DNA of 64,000 bases, taken from NCBI RefSeq assembly GCF_002906155.1, contig NZ_MUJK01000002.1, positions 744,001 to 808,000 on the forward strand. The letters are read 5' to 3'. Each line of letters starts with the position of its first letter. The first letter of the stretch is position 1. Under the pieces are notes generated by a model. That model was not told where the DNA came from and searched no databases. It saw only the letters and a program-made list of their open reading frames with translations. Of the stretch, positions 34,912 through 43,387 are shown piece after piece. The position numbers were made by a program, and so were the translations under genes. The stretch is from Pseudomonas laurylsulfativorans (GTDB lineage Bacteria > Pseudomonadota > Gammaproteobacteria > Pseudomonadales > Pseudomonadaceae).

Positions 34912-35081
34912 CGCCGGATACGCATAAGTGATTATCCGCAACCCTTTGCGCTGGCTAAAGTCGCTCCATCGAATGAACGCAACCGGGCACTCCCGACCAC
35001 TGCGATCAGACGAATGACAACTACAAAAAGCCCGCCTTGTCACTTCCGCAAGGCACATACCGGCAGCAAAGGAACACTCAT

Positions 35082-36407
35082 ATGACCCGCCCAGATTCCG
35101 CCCTGGCGCTGTCCAGCGCTATCTCCAAAAGCCGGCTTCGCCTGCTGCCATTTCTGATCCTGATGTACATCCTGGCGTTCATCGATCGCTCCAACGTCGG
35201 CTTCGCCAAAGCGGCGTTGCAGGCCGACACCGGGTTGGGCGATGCCGCGTTCGCGTTCGGCGCGAGCATCTTCTTCATCGGTTACGCGTTCTTCGAAGTG
35301 CCGAGCAATTACATGCTGCATCGCCTCGGCGCCAAGGTCTGGCTGTGCCGGATCATGGTTACCTGGGGCCTGGTGTCGGCGGCGATGATGTTTGCGCACA
35401 ATGCCGAAACTTTCTACGTGCTGCGCTTCCTGCTGGGCGTGGCCGAAGCCGGGTTCTTCCCGGGGATTATCCTTTACCTCACCTACTGGTTCCCGGCGCA
35501 GAGCCGTGGCCAGGCGCTGGGCCTGTTCTATTTCGGCCTGCCCCTGGCGCTGGTGTTGGGCAGCCCGTTGTCCGGCTGGTTGCTGGAATTCCACGGCGTG
35601 TTCGGCCTGACCAACTGGCAGTGGTTGTTCGTCGTCGAGGGTTTGATGGCGTCGGTAGTCGGCATCGCGGCGTACTTCTACCTGGTCAATCGCCCAAGCG
35701 ACGCGACCTGGTTGAGCGTTGAAGAAAAACAGGCGCTGGGCACTGCCCTGGCCGAAGAAGACGCCCAGAAAAAACACAGCAGCCCCCACGGTTTCCTCAG
35801 TGCCTTGCGCAACCCTCGGGTGCTGCAATTCTGCCTGGCGTATTTCACCATTCAGATGAGCGTGTACGGCGTGGTGTTCTACCTGCCGACCCGTATCGCA
35901 GGTTTGCTTGACGGGCATGTTGGCCTGAACGTCGGCCTGATCACCGCAATCCCGTGGATCTGCGCGCTGATCGTGACCCGCCTCGTCACTCGCTATGCCG
36001 ACCGTACCGGCCAACACCGTCGCCTCGCCGTGTGCATGCTGACCATGGCTGCCCTTGGTATCGCCGCCTCCGCGCTGGGTACGAGCATGGTGCCGGTTGT
36101 CCTCGCGTTCTGCTTCGCCGCTGCCGGTTTCGTCTCGGTGCAACCGCTGTTCTGGACCATCCCCACCAGCTACCTCAGCGGTGCCGCCGCGGCGGGCGGG
36201 ATCGCCCTGATCAACTCTATCGGCAACCTCGGCGGCTTCGTTGCACCGAACCTGAAAACCGTGATGGAAAGCAGTTTTGCAGACCCCCGCGCCGGCATGT
36301 TCGCCCTGGCCACGGTTGGCATTATCGGCGCCGTCCTGCTGTCCCGACTTCGCACCACCCACACCCCTAAATCCCCCTCGCAGCTCACACCAGCTCAGGT
36401 TGGCTGA
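35082..36407 (+). CDS. MFS transporter, ACS family, probable sugar-acid uptake
   Basis: A 441-residue carrier with 12 predicted helices. MYILAFIDRSNVGFAKAALQ is the ACS-family start, FEVPSNYMLHRLGAKVWL holds motif A, and RFLLGVAEAGFFPGIILYL the helix-4 signature seen in glucarate, galactonate and tartrate carriers. The ATG at 35082 follows AAAGGA by 8 bases. It precedes the dehydratase gene by 33 bp, so it probably brings in the dehydratase substrate. Confidence 0.88.
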   Translation: MTRPDSALALSSAISKSRLRLLPFLILMYILAFIDRSNVGFAKAALQADTGLGDAAFAFGASIFFIGYAFFEVPSNYMLHRLGAKVWLCRIMVTWGLVSAAMMFAHNAETFYVLRFLLGVAEAGFFPGIILYLTYWFPAQSRGQALGLFYFGLPLALVLGSPLSGWLLEFHGVFGLTNWQWLFVVEGLMASVVGIAAYFYLVNRPSDATWLSVEEKQALGTALAEEDAQKKHSSPHGFLSALRNPRVLQFCLAYFTIQMSVYGVVFYLPTRIAGLLDGHVGLNVGLITAIPWICALIVTRLVTRYADRTGQHRRLAVCMLTMAALGIAASALGTSMVPVVLAFCFAAAGFVSVQPLFWTIPTSYLSGAAAAGGIALINSIGNLGGFVAPNLKTVMESSFADPRAGMFALATVGIIGAVLLSRLRTTHTPKSPSQLTPAQVG

Positions 36408-36440
36408 TCACTACCCAAGCGTTAGCAAGGAACTGTATTC

Positions 36441-37616
36441 ATGAAAATCAAAGCGATCCGTACCCGCGTTTTCGAGTGGAAAGGCAAAGTCGTGCCACCC
36501 CAGGCGCACTTCTGCACCAACGCCAGCGACATCTTGTTCGAACGTGGCGACGCCATGGGCTCGTTCCGTTTCCACGGCTGGCTGGTGGTAGAAGTCGAGA
36601 CCGACACCGGCCTCGTTGGCATCGGTAACTGCGCCCTGGCGCCGCGTGTGGCCAAGGAAATCATCGACACCTACCTGGCACCGATCGCCATTGGCGAAGA
36701 CCCGTTCGACAACGAATACATCTGGCAGAAAATGTACCGCCAGAGCCACGCCTGGGGTCGCAAGGGCATCGGCATGGCGGCGATCTCGGCGATCGACATC
36801 GCGATCTGGGACATCATGGGCAAAGCGGTGAACAAGCCGGTGTTCAAGCTGCTGGGCGGCCGCACCAAGGAAAAGATCTGGACCTACGCGTCCAAACTCT
36901 ACGCCAACGACAACCTCGACCTGTTCCTCGAAGAGGCCCAGGGCTACTTGAACCAGGGTTTCACCGCGCTGAAGATGCGCTTCGGCTATGGCCCAAAAGA
37001 CGGCCCGGCAGGCATGCGTCGCAACATCGAACAAGTGCGCGCCCTGCGTGAGCTGGCCGGCCCTGACGTCGACATCATGCTCGAATGCTACATGGGCTGG
37101 ACCCTCGAATATGCGCGCCGCATGTTGCCGAAATTGGCCGAGTTCGAACCGCGCTGGCTCGAAGAACCGGTGATCGCCGATGACATCGAAGGCTACATCG
37201 AGCTGAAGAAGATGGGGATCATGCCGATCTCCGGCGGCGAGCACGAGTTCACCTCCTACGGCTTCAAGGACCTGCTGGAACGCCGTGCCGTCGACGTGAT
37301 TCAGTACGACACCAACCGCGTCGGCGGTATCACCGCCGCGCGCAAGATCAACGCCATGGCCGAAGCCTGGTCGGTGCCGGTCATCCCGCACGCCGGGCAG
37401 ATGCACAACTACCACCTGACCATGTCCACCACGGCCTCGCCGATGGCCGAGTTCTTCCCGGTGTTCGACGTCGAAGTCGGCAACGAACTCTTCTACTACG
37501 TGTTCAAGGGTGAGCCGCAACCGGTCAACGGCTACATCCAGCTCGACGACAACAAACCGGGGCTGGGTCTGGAAATCTCCGATGAGTACCTGAGCGATTT
37601 CAACATCATCGAGTGA
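36441..37616 (+). CDS. Enolase-superfamily sugar-acid dehydratase, rhamnonate/lyxonate type
   Basis: A 391-residue dehydratase that probably turns a sugar acid into its 2-keto-3-deoxy derivative. [13 protein letters not shown] is the second-strand lysine motif. E215 (MLECYMGW), E241/E242 (WLEEPV) and E267 (SGGEHE) are the metal positions, and D290 with H317 (VIPHAGQMH) form a dyad with the 27-residue spacing of L-rhamnonate dehydratase. The first metal ligand is Glu rather than Asp. Its neighbours are pentonate-pathway genes, so L-lyxonate or a similar pentonate is a better guess than L-rhamnonate. No symbol is assigned. Confidence 0.85.
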   Translation: MKIKAIRTRVFEWKGKVVPPQAHFCTNASDILFERGDAMGSFRFHGWLVVEVETDTGLVGIGNCALAPRVAKEIIDTYLAPIAIGEDPFDNEYIWQKMYRQSHAWGRKGIGMAAISAIDIAIWDIMGKAVNKPVFKLLGGRTKEKIWTYASKLYANDNLDLFLEEAQGYLNQGFTALKMRFGYGPKDGPAGMRRNIEQVRALRELAGPDVDIMLECYMGWTLEYARRMLPKLAEFEPRWLEEPVIADDIEGYIELKKMGIMPISGGEHEFTSYGFKDLLERRAVDVIQYDTNRVGGITAARKINAMAEAWSVPVIPHAGQMHNYHLTMSTTASPMAEFFPVFDVEVGNELFYYVFKGEPQPVNGYIQLDDNKPGLGLEISDEYLSDFNIIE

Positions 37617-37669
37617 CCGTCCGGCGTCGCTCTCAGGCGGCGCCCACCACGACTTTTTGGAGGGCCGAC

Positions 37670-38665
37670 ATGCGCCTGATTCAGTTTGAAAACACCGACG
37701 GACAACGCCAGGTCGGCTTGGTTGAAGGGGCTCAGGTCCAGGTGTTGCGTGATACCCGCAGCACACGTGAACTGGCGCTGGCCGCCATTCGTGCCCAGCG
37801 CAGTCTGCAAGAAGAGATCGCCCAGCGCGGCACCGAGCCCGGTCCGGATTACGCGACACTGTTGCAGCAGCGCAAGGTCCTGCCGCCACTGGACCACGAG
37901 GACCCGGCCCATTGCCTGATCAGCGGCACCGGTCTGACCCATTTGGGCAGTGCGGCGACGCGGGACAAAATGCATCAGCACGACGGCGCCGTCGAAGCTG
38001 GCATGACCGACACCATGCGCATGTTCAAGTGGGGGCTGGAGGGCGGCAAACCGGCGGCAGGGCAGGTCGGCGCGCAACCGGAGTGGTTCTACAAGGGCGA
38101 CGGCAGCATCGTCGTGCGCCCCGGTGCGGATTTCCCGGTGCCGCCATTCGCCGAAGACGCCGGTGAAGAGCCGGAACTCACCGGCTTGTATGTGATTGGC
38201 GATGATGGCCAGCCGTACCGCATCGGTTTCGCCCTGGGCAACGAGTTCTCCGACCACGTCATGGAACGGCGCAACTACCTGTACCTCGCCCATTCGAAGT
38301 TGCGCTGCTGTTCCTATGGCCCGGAACTACGCGTTGGCGATTTGCCCAGGCATCTGGTCGGCACCAGCCGTATCAAGCGCGACGGCCATACCATCTGGGA
38401 AAAAGAATTCCTCAGCGGCGAAGACAACATGTGCCACAGCCTGGCCAATCTGGAATTCCATCACTTCAAGTACGCGCAGTTTTTGCGTCCCGGCGATGTG
38501 CACGTGCATTACTTCGGCACCGCCACCCTGTCGTTTGCCGACGGGGTGAAAACCCAATCGGGGGATCGCTTCCAGATCAGCCTCGATGAGTTCGGTGCGC
38601 CTTTGATCAACGGCATCGGCGAAAGCGTCCAGCCGCTGGGCATCGGTCAGGTGCGCACACTCTGA
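37670..38665 (+). CDS. GguC/AraD1-family FAH-fold protein, probable 2-keto-3-deoxy acid dehydratase
   Basis: A 331-residue protein of the fumarylacetoacetate hydrolase superfamily. MRLIQFENTDGQRQVGLVEG is the GguC start, and YRIGFALGNEFSDHVMERRN contains the conserved FAH active-site block. In pentonate pathways FAH-fold enzymes dehydrate 2-keto-3-deoxy-pentonates to 2-oxoglutarate semialdehyde, which fits the flanking dehydratase and aldehyde dehydrogenase genes. The ATG at 37670 has TGGAGGG 6 bases upstream, and the longer frame from 37613 overlaps the dehydratase gene end. Confidence 0.8.
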   Translation: MRLIQFENTDGQRQVGLVEGAQVQVLRDTRSTRELALAAIRAQRSLQEEIAQRGTEPGPDYATLLQQRKVLPPLDHEDPAHCLISGTGLTHLGSAATRDKMHQHDGAVEAGMTDTMRMFKWGLEGGKPAAGQVGAQPEWFYKGDGSIVVRPGADFPVPPFAEDAGEEPELTGLYVIGDDGQPYRIGFALGNEFSDHVMERRNYLYLAHSKLRCCSYGPELRVGDLPRHLVGTSRIKRDGHTIWEKEFLSGEDNMCHSLANLEFHHFKYAQFLRPGDVHVHYFGTATLSFADGVKTQSGDRFQISLDEFGAPLINGIGESVQPLGIGQVRTL

Positions 38666-38668
38666 CCC

Positions 38669-38698
38669 CTGTAGGAGCCGGCTGCCGGCTCCTACAGG
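38669..38698. repeat. Single perfect REP palindrome
   Basis: CTGTAGGAGCCGGC and GCCGGCTCCTACAG meet around a single T. It lies between the AraD1-like and aldehyde dehydrogenase genes, so it would form a hairpin inside the operon mRNA. Confidence 0.85.
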
Positions 38699-38723
38699 TC
38701 TGCAATCGATCAAGGAATCCCAC

Positions 38724-40304
38724 ATGACCACACTTCTCGGACACAACTACATCGGCGGCCGCCGCAGCGCCAACGGCACGCTGCAACTGCAAAGCCTCGA
38801 CGCCACCACCGGCGAGCCGTTGCCCGGAACCTTTATTCAGGCCAGCGAAGCTGAAGTGAACGCTGCCGCGATAGCAGCGGCTGCGGCATACCCTATCTAC
38901 CGCAACCTGAGCGCGGAACAACGTGCGCGGTTTCTCGATGCCATCGCCGATGAAATCGATGGACTGGGCGATGAGTTCGTCGCCACCGTATGCCGCGAAA
39001 CAGCGTTGCCGGCCGGGCGTATTCAAGGTGAGCGCGCACGCACCAGCGGCCAGTTGCGCCTGTTCGCCAAGGTGCTGCGTCGCGGTGATTTCCATGGTGC
39101 GCGCATCGACCGCGCATTGCCGGATCGGCAGCCGTTGCCACGTCCGGATCTGCGTCAGTACCGCATCGGCCTGGGACCGGTTGCCGTGTTCGGCGCCAGT
39201 AACTTCCCGCTGGCGTTTTCCACAGCCGGCGGCGATACCGCTTCGGCACTGGCCGCCGGTTGTCCGGTGGTGTTCAAGGCCCACAGCGGGCACATGGCAA
39301 CCGCGGAGTGGGTGGCTGATGCGATCATCCGCGGCGCAGAAAAAACCGGCATGCCGGCCGGTGTGTTCAACATGATTTATGGCGGCGGTGTCGGCGAATG
39401 GCTGGTCAAGCATCCGGCGATTCAGGCGCTCGGCTTCACCGGCTCACTCAAAGGCGGCAATGCCCTGAGCCACATGGCGGCTAACCGGGCGCAGCCGATC
39501 CCGGTGTTCGCCGAGATGTCGAGCATCAACCCGGTGTTCCTGCTGCCCGAAGCCCTCAAGGTGCGTGGCGAGCAGATCGCGGCGCAATTGGCCGGTTCGG
39601 TAACCCTGGGCTGTGGCCAGTTCTGCACCAATCCGGGTTTGGTCATTGGTGTGCGCTCGCCGCAGTTCAGTTCTTTCCTTGAGACATTCTGCGCCCACAT
39701 GAACCAGCAACCGGCGCAAACCATGCTCAACGCCGGCGCGCTGGTCAGCTACAGCCGGGGCCTTGGCGAACTGCACGAGCATCCGGGCCTGACCCATCTG
39801 GCGGGCCGGCCACAACAAGGCAATCAGGCGCAACCGCAGGTGTTCAAGGCCGATGTCAGCCTGTTGCTCAAGGGCGATGAGTTGTTGCAGGAGGAAGTGT
39901 TCGGGCCGACCACCATTGTCATTGAGGTCGAGGATCGGACGCAGTTGGCGGCGGCGCTGCATGGCCTGCGTGGGCAATTGACGGCGACGTTGATCGGCGA
40001 GGCCGAAGAGTTGCTGGAGTACCGCTGGCTGGCTGAATTGCTCCAGGAGAAGGTCGGAAGGATCTTGCTCAATGGCTATCCGACCGGGGTCGAAGTCTGC
40101 GAGGCCATGGTGCATGGCGGGCCGTATCCGGCGACGTCTGACTCGCGGGGCACCTCGGTGGGCACCCTGGCGATCGATCGCTTCCTGCGGCCGGTGTGCT
40201 TCCAGAACTATCCGGATGCGTTGCTGCCCGAGGCGTTGCAGAACGGCAATCCGCTGGGGATTCGGCGGTTGGTGGATGGGGAGCTCACTCAGTCAGCTTT
40301 ATAG
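38724..40304 (+). CDS. 2,5-dioxovalerate (2-oxoglutarate semialdehyde) dehydrogenase-type ALDH
   Basis: A 526-residue NAD(P)-dependent aldehyde dehydrogenase. VAVFGASNFPLAFSTAGGDT contains the catalytic Asn, GFTGSLKGGNAL the cofactor loop, FAEMSSINPVFL the general-base Glu, and GCGQFCTNPGLVIG the nucleophilic Cys. Length and these motifs are those of KGSADH III enzymes that end pentonate and glucarate pathways in 2-oxoglutarate. It follows the AraD1-like gene after one REP palindrome and is the last gene of this unit. Confidence 0.88.
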   Translation: MTTLLGHNYIGGRRSANGTLQLQSLDATTGEPLPGTFIQASEAEVNAAAIAAAAAYPIYRNLSAEQRARFLDAIADEIDGLGDEFVATVCRETALPAGRIQGERARTSGQLRLFAKVLRRGDFHGARIDRALPDRQPLPRPDLRQYRIGLGPVAVFGASNFPLAFSTAGGDTASALAAGCPVVFKAHSGHMATAEWVADAIIRGAEKTGMPAGVFNMIYGGGVGEWLVKHPAIQALGFTGSLKGGNALSHMAANRAQPIPVFAEMSSINPVFLLPEALKVRGEQIAAQLAGSVTLGCGQFCTNPGLVIGVRSPQFSSFLETFCAHMNQQPAQTMLNAGALVSYSRGLGELHEHPGLTHLAGRPQQGNQAQPQVFKADVSLLLKGDELLQEEVFGPTTIVIEVEDRTQLAAALHGLRGQLTATLIGEAEELLEYRWLAELLQEKVGRILLNGYPTGVEVCEAMVHGGPYPATSDSRGTSVGTLAIDRFLRPVCFQNYPDALLPEALQNGNPLGIRRLVDGELTQSAL

Positions 40305-40317
40305 TGCCTGAGCGACC

Positions 40318-40387
40318 GCTTTCGCTGGCAAGCCAGCTCCTACAGGGTTGTAAGCAGGCCCTTGTAGGAGCTGGCTTGCCAGCGATG
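40318..40387. repeat. REP doublet, GCTGGC variant
   Basis: CGCTGGCAAGCCAGCTCCTACAG and TGTAGGAGCTGGCTTGCCAGCG are separated by about 20 bp, between convergent genes. Confidence 0.87.
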
Positions 40388-40410
40388 GCGCCATCAGCAA
40401 CACCACCGAA

Positions 40411-41319
40411 TTACTTGGCAGTCACCTCAGCCACCTTCACCACTGCCGGCTTCAACACCAACCACAACGCCAGCGCAATCAACATCCCGCCATAGACATG
40501 CGCCATCGACAATGGCTCATCGAGAAACAGCGCCCCCCACAACACACCGAACAGCGGGATCAAGAAGGTCGTGGTCATCGATTTCACCGGGCCAATGGAG
40601 CTCAGGAGCCGGAAGTAAATAATGTACGCAAACGCCGTGCATCCCAGACCCAACCCCAGCAACGACAGCCACACGCTCCAGCCGCCCCAGTTCGCGGGTG
40701 GTTGGCTGATCACGCTGTAGCCGAACAGCGGCAGCAGGAACAACGTCGCGCCGAGCATGCTGCCCAGTGCCGATAAACGGCTGTCGAGGCCACCGGCCTG
40801 GTCGAGCCAGCGCCGTGCGAGAAAACCGGCAAAGCCGTAGCAAGTGGTCGCAAGCAGGCAGGCAACGGCACCCATCAGCAGTTCCATATCGAACGCCACC
40901 GGACCGGCACGGGTCAGCACCCCCACGCCAAACAGCCCCAGGAATACGCCGCCGAGCTTGGCGCCAGTGAGCCTTTCATGGAAAAACAGGCCGCCGATCA
41001 GCACACCCATCAAGGGTGTTGTGGCATTGAAAATCGACGAATAACCGGCAGGAAGCACCTGCGCGGCCACCGAATAGAGCGTCGCCGGAATCCCGGAGTT
41101 GATCACGCCGAGCAGCATCACGGTTTTGAGTTTGCCCTTGAAGTCCCAACTCATGCGCATCAGCCCAAGAATCACCAGCAGTCCGGCAGCGGCAATCGAT
41201 ACACGGAAAAAAGCGGTAGGAATGCTGCCAATCACCGGGGCGATGATGCGCATGAACAGGAAACTCGCTCCCCAAATGGCCGCCAGGGACAGTAAACGGA
41301 AAATATCGACGGGGTTCAC
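40411..41319 (-). CDS. EamA-family DMT transporter
   Basis: A 302-residue carrier with ten helices in two EamA repeats. SLAAIWGASFLFMRIIAPVI is the family start. NSGIPATLYSVAAQVLPAGY and SIGPVKSMTTTFLIPLFGVL carry the conserved prolines at the ends of the repeats. The frame extends to 41436, but the GTG at 41319 (MNPVDIFRLLS) with AAGGAAGGA upstream is the likely start. It is convergent with the aldehyde dehydrogenase and divergent from aceK, and its substrate is unknown. Confidence 0.87.
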   Translation of the reverse strand: MNPVDIFRLLSLAAIWGASFLFMRIIAPVIGSIPTAFFRVSIAAAGLLVILGLMRMSWDFKGKLKTVMLLGVINSGIPATLYSVAAQVLPAGYSSIFNATTPLMGVLIGGLFFHERLTGAKLGGVFLGLFGVGVLTRAGPVAFDMELLMGAVACLLATTCYGFAGFLARRWLDQAGGLDSRLSALGSMLGATLFLLPLFGYSVISQPPANWGGWSVWLSLLGLGLGCTAFAYIIYFRLLSSIGPVKSMTTTFLIPLFGVLWGALFLDEPLSMAHVYGGMLIALALWLVLKPAVVKVAEVTAK

Positions 41320-41478
41320 AGCGCGGTCCTTCCTTGATGGAGGGGCGAAAGTGTTGCTGAGTGTGTGATCGATGGCAACCGAAAACCGGGCATTCAATTC
41401 ACCCGGAAAATTACGCTTCTCCTGCACCCGGTTCACTGGCTAAGCTCAGGGCTTCCGAATTCCCGCAGAGGTCTCACC

Positions 41479-43197
41479 ATGCCGCAGCAATGGCCAGCCG
41501 CCGACATCGCCCGCTTGATCCTCGATGGCTTTGACGATTACCGCGAGCATTTTCGCCAGATCACCGACGGCGCCCGGGCTCGCTTCGAACAGGCCAGGTG
41601 GCAAGAGACGCAATCGGCGTCGGCGGCGCGGATCAATCTGTACGAAGACAAAGTCGCTGAAACGGTGGAGCGACTGCGCACCGCGTTCGATGCCGACACG
41701 CTGGACGTCAGCTGCTGGCCGCTGGTCAAAAGCGCCTACATCAGCCTGATCGACCTGCGCTTTGACGATGAATTGTCCGAGACCTGGTACAACTCGATCT
41801 TCTGCGGGCTGTTCAGCCACGACCTGATCAGCGACGGCTGCATGTTCATCCACACCACCCGGCCGAGCCTGCGCCGTGCCCGGGCCGCGCAAACCCGGAC
41901 CTACAAGCCACAAGGCCAATTGTCGGCCATGCTGGCGAGCATCTTCGCCGACTACCGCTTCAGTGAGGACTACGCCGACCTGTCCGGCGACCTGACGCGC
42001 CTCGAAGCGCAACTGCGCGAGAACCTGCCGGACTGGGTATGCAAGGACCCGCAGCTGAGCGTCGAACTGTTTTCCTCGGTGCTCTACCGTAACAAGGGCG
42101 CCTACCTGGTGGGGCGCATCTACACCGCCGATGAGCAATGGCCGCTGGCGATTCCGCTGTTGCACCTCGAAGGTCGCGGCATCCAGATCGATGCGCTGAT
42201 CACCGACGAAGCAGACGTGTCGATCATCTTCTCCTTCACCCGTTCGTATTTCATGGTGGATGTGCCGGTGCCGGCGGAGTTCATCGGCTTCCTGCGGCGT
42301 ATCCTGCCGGGCAAGCACATTGCTGAGCTGTACACCTCGATCGGTTTCTACAAGCACGGCAAGTCGGAGTTCTACCGCGCGCTTATCAATCACCTGGCCA
42401 ACACCGACGACCAGTTCATCATGGCCCCCGGTGTGCGCGGCATGGTCATGAGCGTGTTCACACTGCCGGGTTTCAACACCGTGTTCAAAATCATCAAGGA
42501 CCGTTTCTCGCCGTCGAAAAACGTCGACCGCGCCACGGTGATCGAGAAGTACCGCTTGGTGAAAAGCGTCGACCGCGTCGGGCGCATGGCCGATACCCAG
42601 GAATTCGCCGACTTCCGTTTTCCTTTGAGCAAGTTCGATCCGGCATGCCTGGAGGAGCTGCTGGAAGTTGCACCGTCCACGGTCTCGGTGGAAGGCGACA
42701 CGGTGTTGATCCGCCACTGCTGGACCGAACGGCGCATGACCCCGCTTAACCTGTACCTGGAGAACGCCAACGAGGCGCAGGTGCGCGAAGCCCTGGAAGA
42801 TTACGGCCTGGCGATCAAGCAACTGGCGGCGGCCAACATCTTTCCCGGCGACATGCTGCTGAAGAACTTCGGCGTCACCCGTCACGGTCGCGTGGTGTTC
42901 TACGATTACGACGAAATCTGCTTCCTCACCGAAGCCAACTTCCGCCACATCCCGCAACCGCGTACCCCGGAGGACGAAATGGCTTCTGAACCCTGGTATT
43001 CGATCGGGCCGCTTGACGTGTTCCCGGAAGAGTTTCCGCCGTTCCTGTTTGCCGATTTCGGGCAGCGCAAGCTGTTCGATCAGCTGCATGGCGAGTTGTA
43101 CAACGCCGATTACTGGAAAAGCCTGCAGGAAGCGATTCGGGCGGGGAAGGTGATTGATGTGTTTCCGTATCGGCGCAAGGGTCTCGACAACGAATAG
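41479..43197 (+). CDS. aceK: Isocitrate dehydrogenase kinase/phosphatase
   Basis: A 572-residue bifunctional enzyme that phosphorylates and dephosphorylates isocitrate dehydrogenase to direct carbon to the glyoxylate shunt. The C-terminal half holds the unusual kinase domain: [17 protein letters not shown] (ATP loop), [11 protein letters not shown] (lysine), and [20 protein letters not shown] with [12 protein letters not shown] (catalytic and DFG-like Asp). The ATG at 41479 fits the family, while the frame opens at 41365. It is a single gene here, not next to aceA or aceB. Confidence 0.93.
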   Translation: MPQQWPAADIARLILDGFDDYREHFRQITDGARARFEQARWQETQSASAARINLYEDKVAETVERLRTAFDADTLDVSCWPLVKSAYISLIDLRFDDELSETWYNSIFCGLFSHDLISDGCMFIHTTRPSLRRARAAQTRTYKPQGQLSAMLASIFADYRFSEDYADLSGDLTRLEAQLRENLPDWVCKDPQLSVELFSSVLYRNKGAYLVGRIYTADEQWPLAIPLLHLEGRGIQIDALITDEADVSIIFSFTRSYFMVDVPVPAEFIGFLRRILPGKHIAELYTSIGFYKHGKSEFYRALINHLANTDDQFIMAPGVRGMVMSVFTLPGFNTVFKIIKDRFSPSKNVDRATVIEKYRLVKSVDRVGRMADTQEFADFRFPLSKFDPACLEELLEVAPSTVSVEGDTVLIRHCWTERRMTPLNLYLENANEAQVREALEDYGLAIKQLAAANIFPGDMLLKNFGVTRHGRVVFYDYDEICFLTEANFRHIPQPRTPEDEMASEPWYSIGPLDVFPEEFPPFLFADFGQRKLFDQLHGELYNADYWKSLQEAIRAGKVIDVFPYRRKGLDNE

Positions 43198-43213
43198 CCC
43201 CGGTTCGCATCCC

Positions 43214-43316
43214 CTGTAGGAGCGAGCTTGCTCGCGATGGTCGTTAACGGTGATGCGGGAAACCTGACACCCCATGGCGTTCTTGAGTTCATCGCGAGCA
43301 AGCTCGCTCCTACAAG
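43214..43316. repeat. REP doublet, GCGAGC family
   Basis: CTGTAGGAGCGAGCTTGCTCGCGATGG and its inverse flank about 50 bp. The spacer resembles that of the element at 52743-52846 (both contain CCTGACACC). Confidence 0.9.
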
Positions 43317-43387
43317 GGATCTCGTTCATCCTTTAAATCTGCGACAATCGCCCCCCTGCGCCACTAGACGACTGAATTGCGTACCCG

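Larger units (their letters stand above)
34742..35081. other. Intergenic control region before the second MFS unit
   Basis: 340 bp with no gene. It holds a REP doublet (34757-34847), a third LysR-type box (34897-34911), a degenerate copy (GATAACCC...TATCG, 34863-34879) and an imperfect GGATA...TATCC palindrome (34916-34937). Confidence 0.6.

Noticed and set aside
41446..43329. 627-codon antisense frame over aceK
   Set aside because: aceK is certain, and the antisense product is rich in His, Gln and Arg without motifs. Such frames are expected from third-position GC bias.
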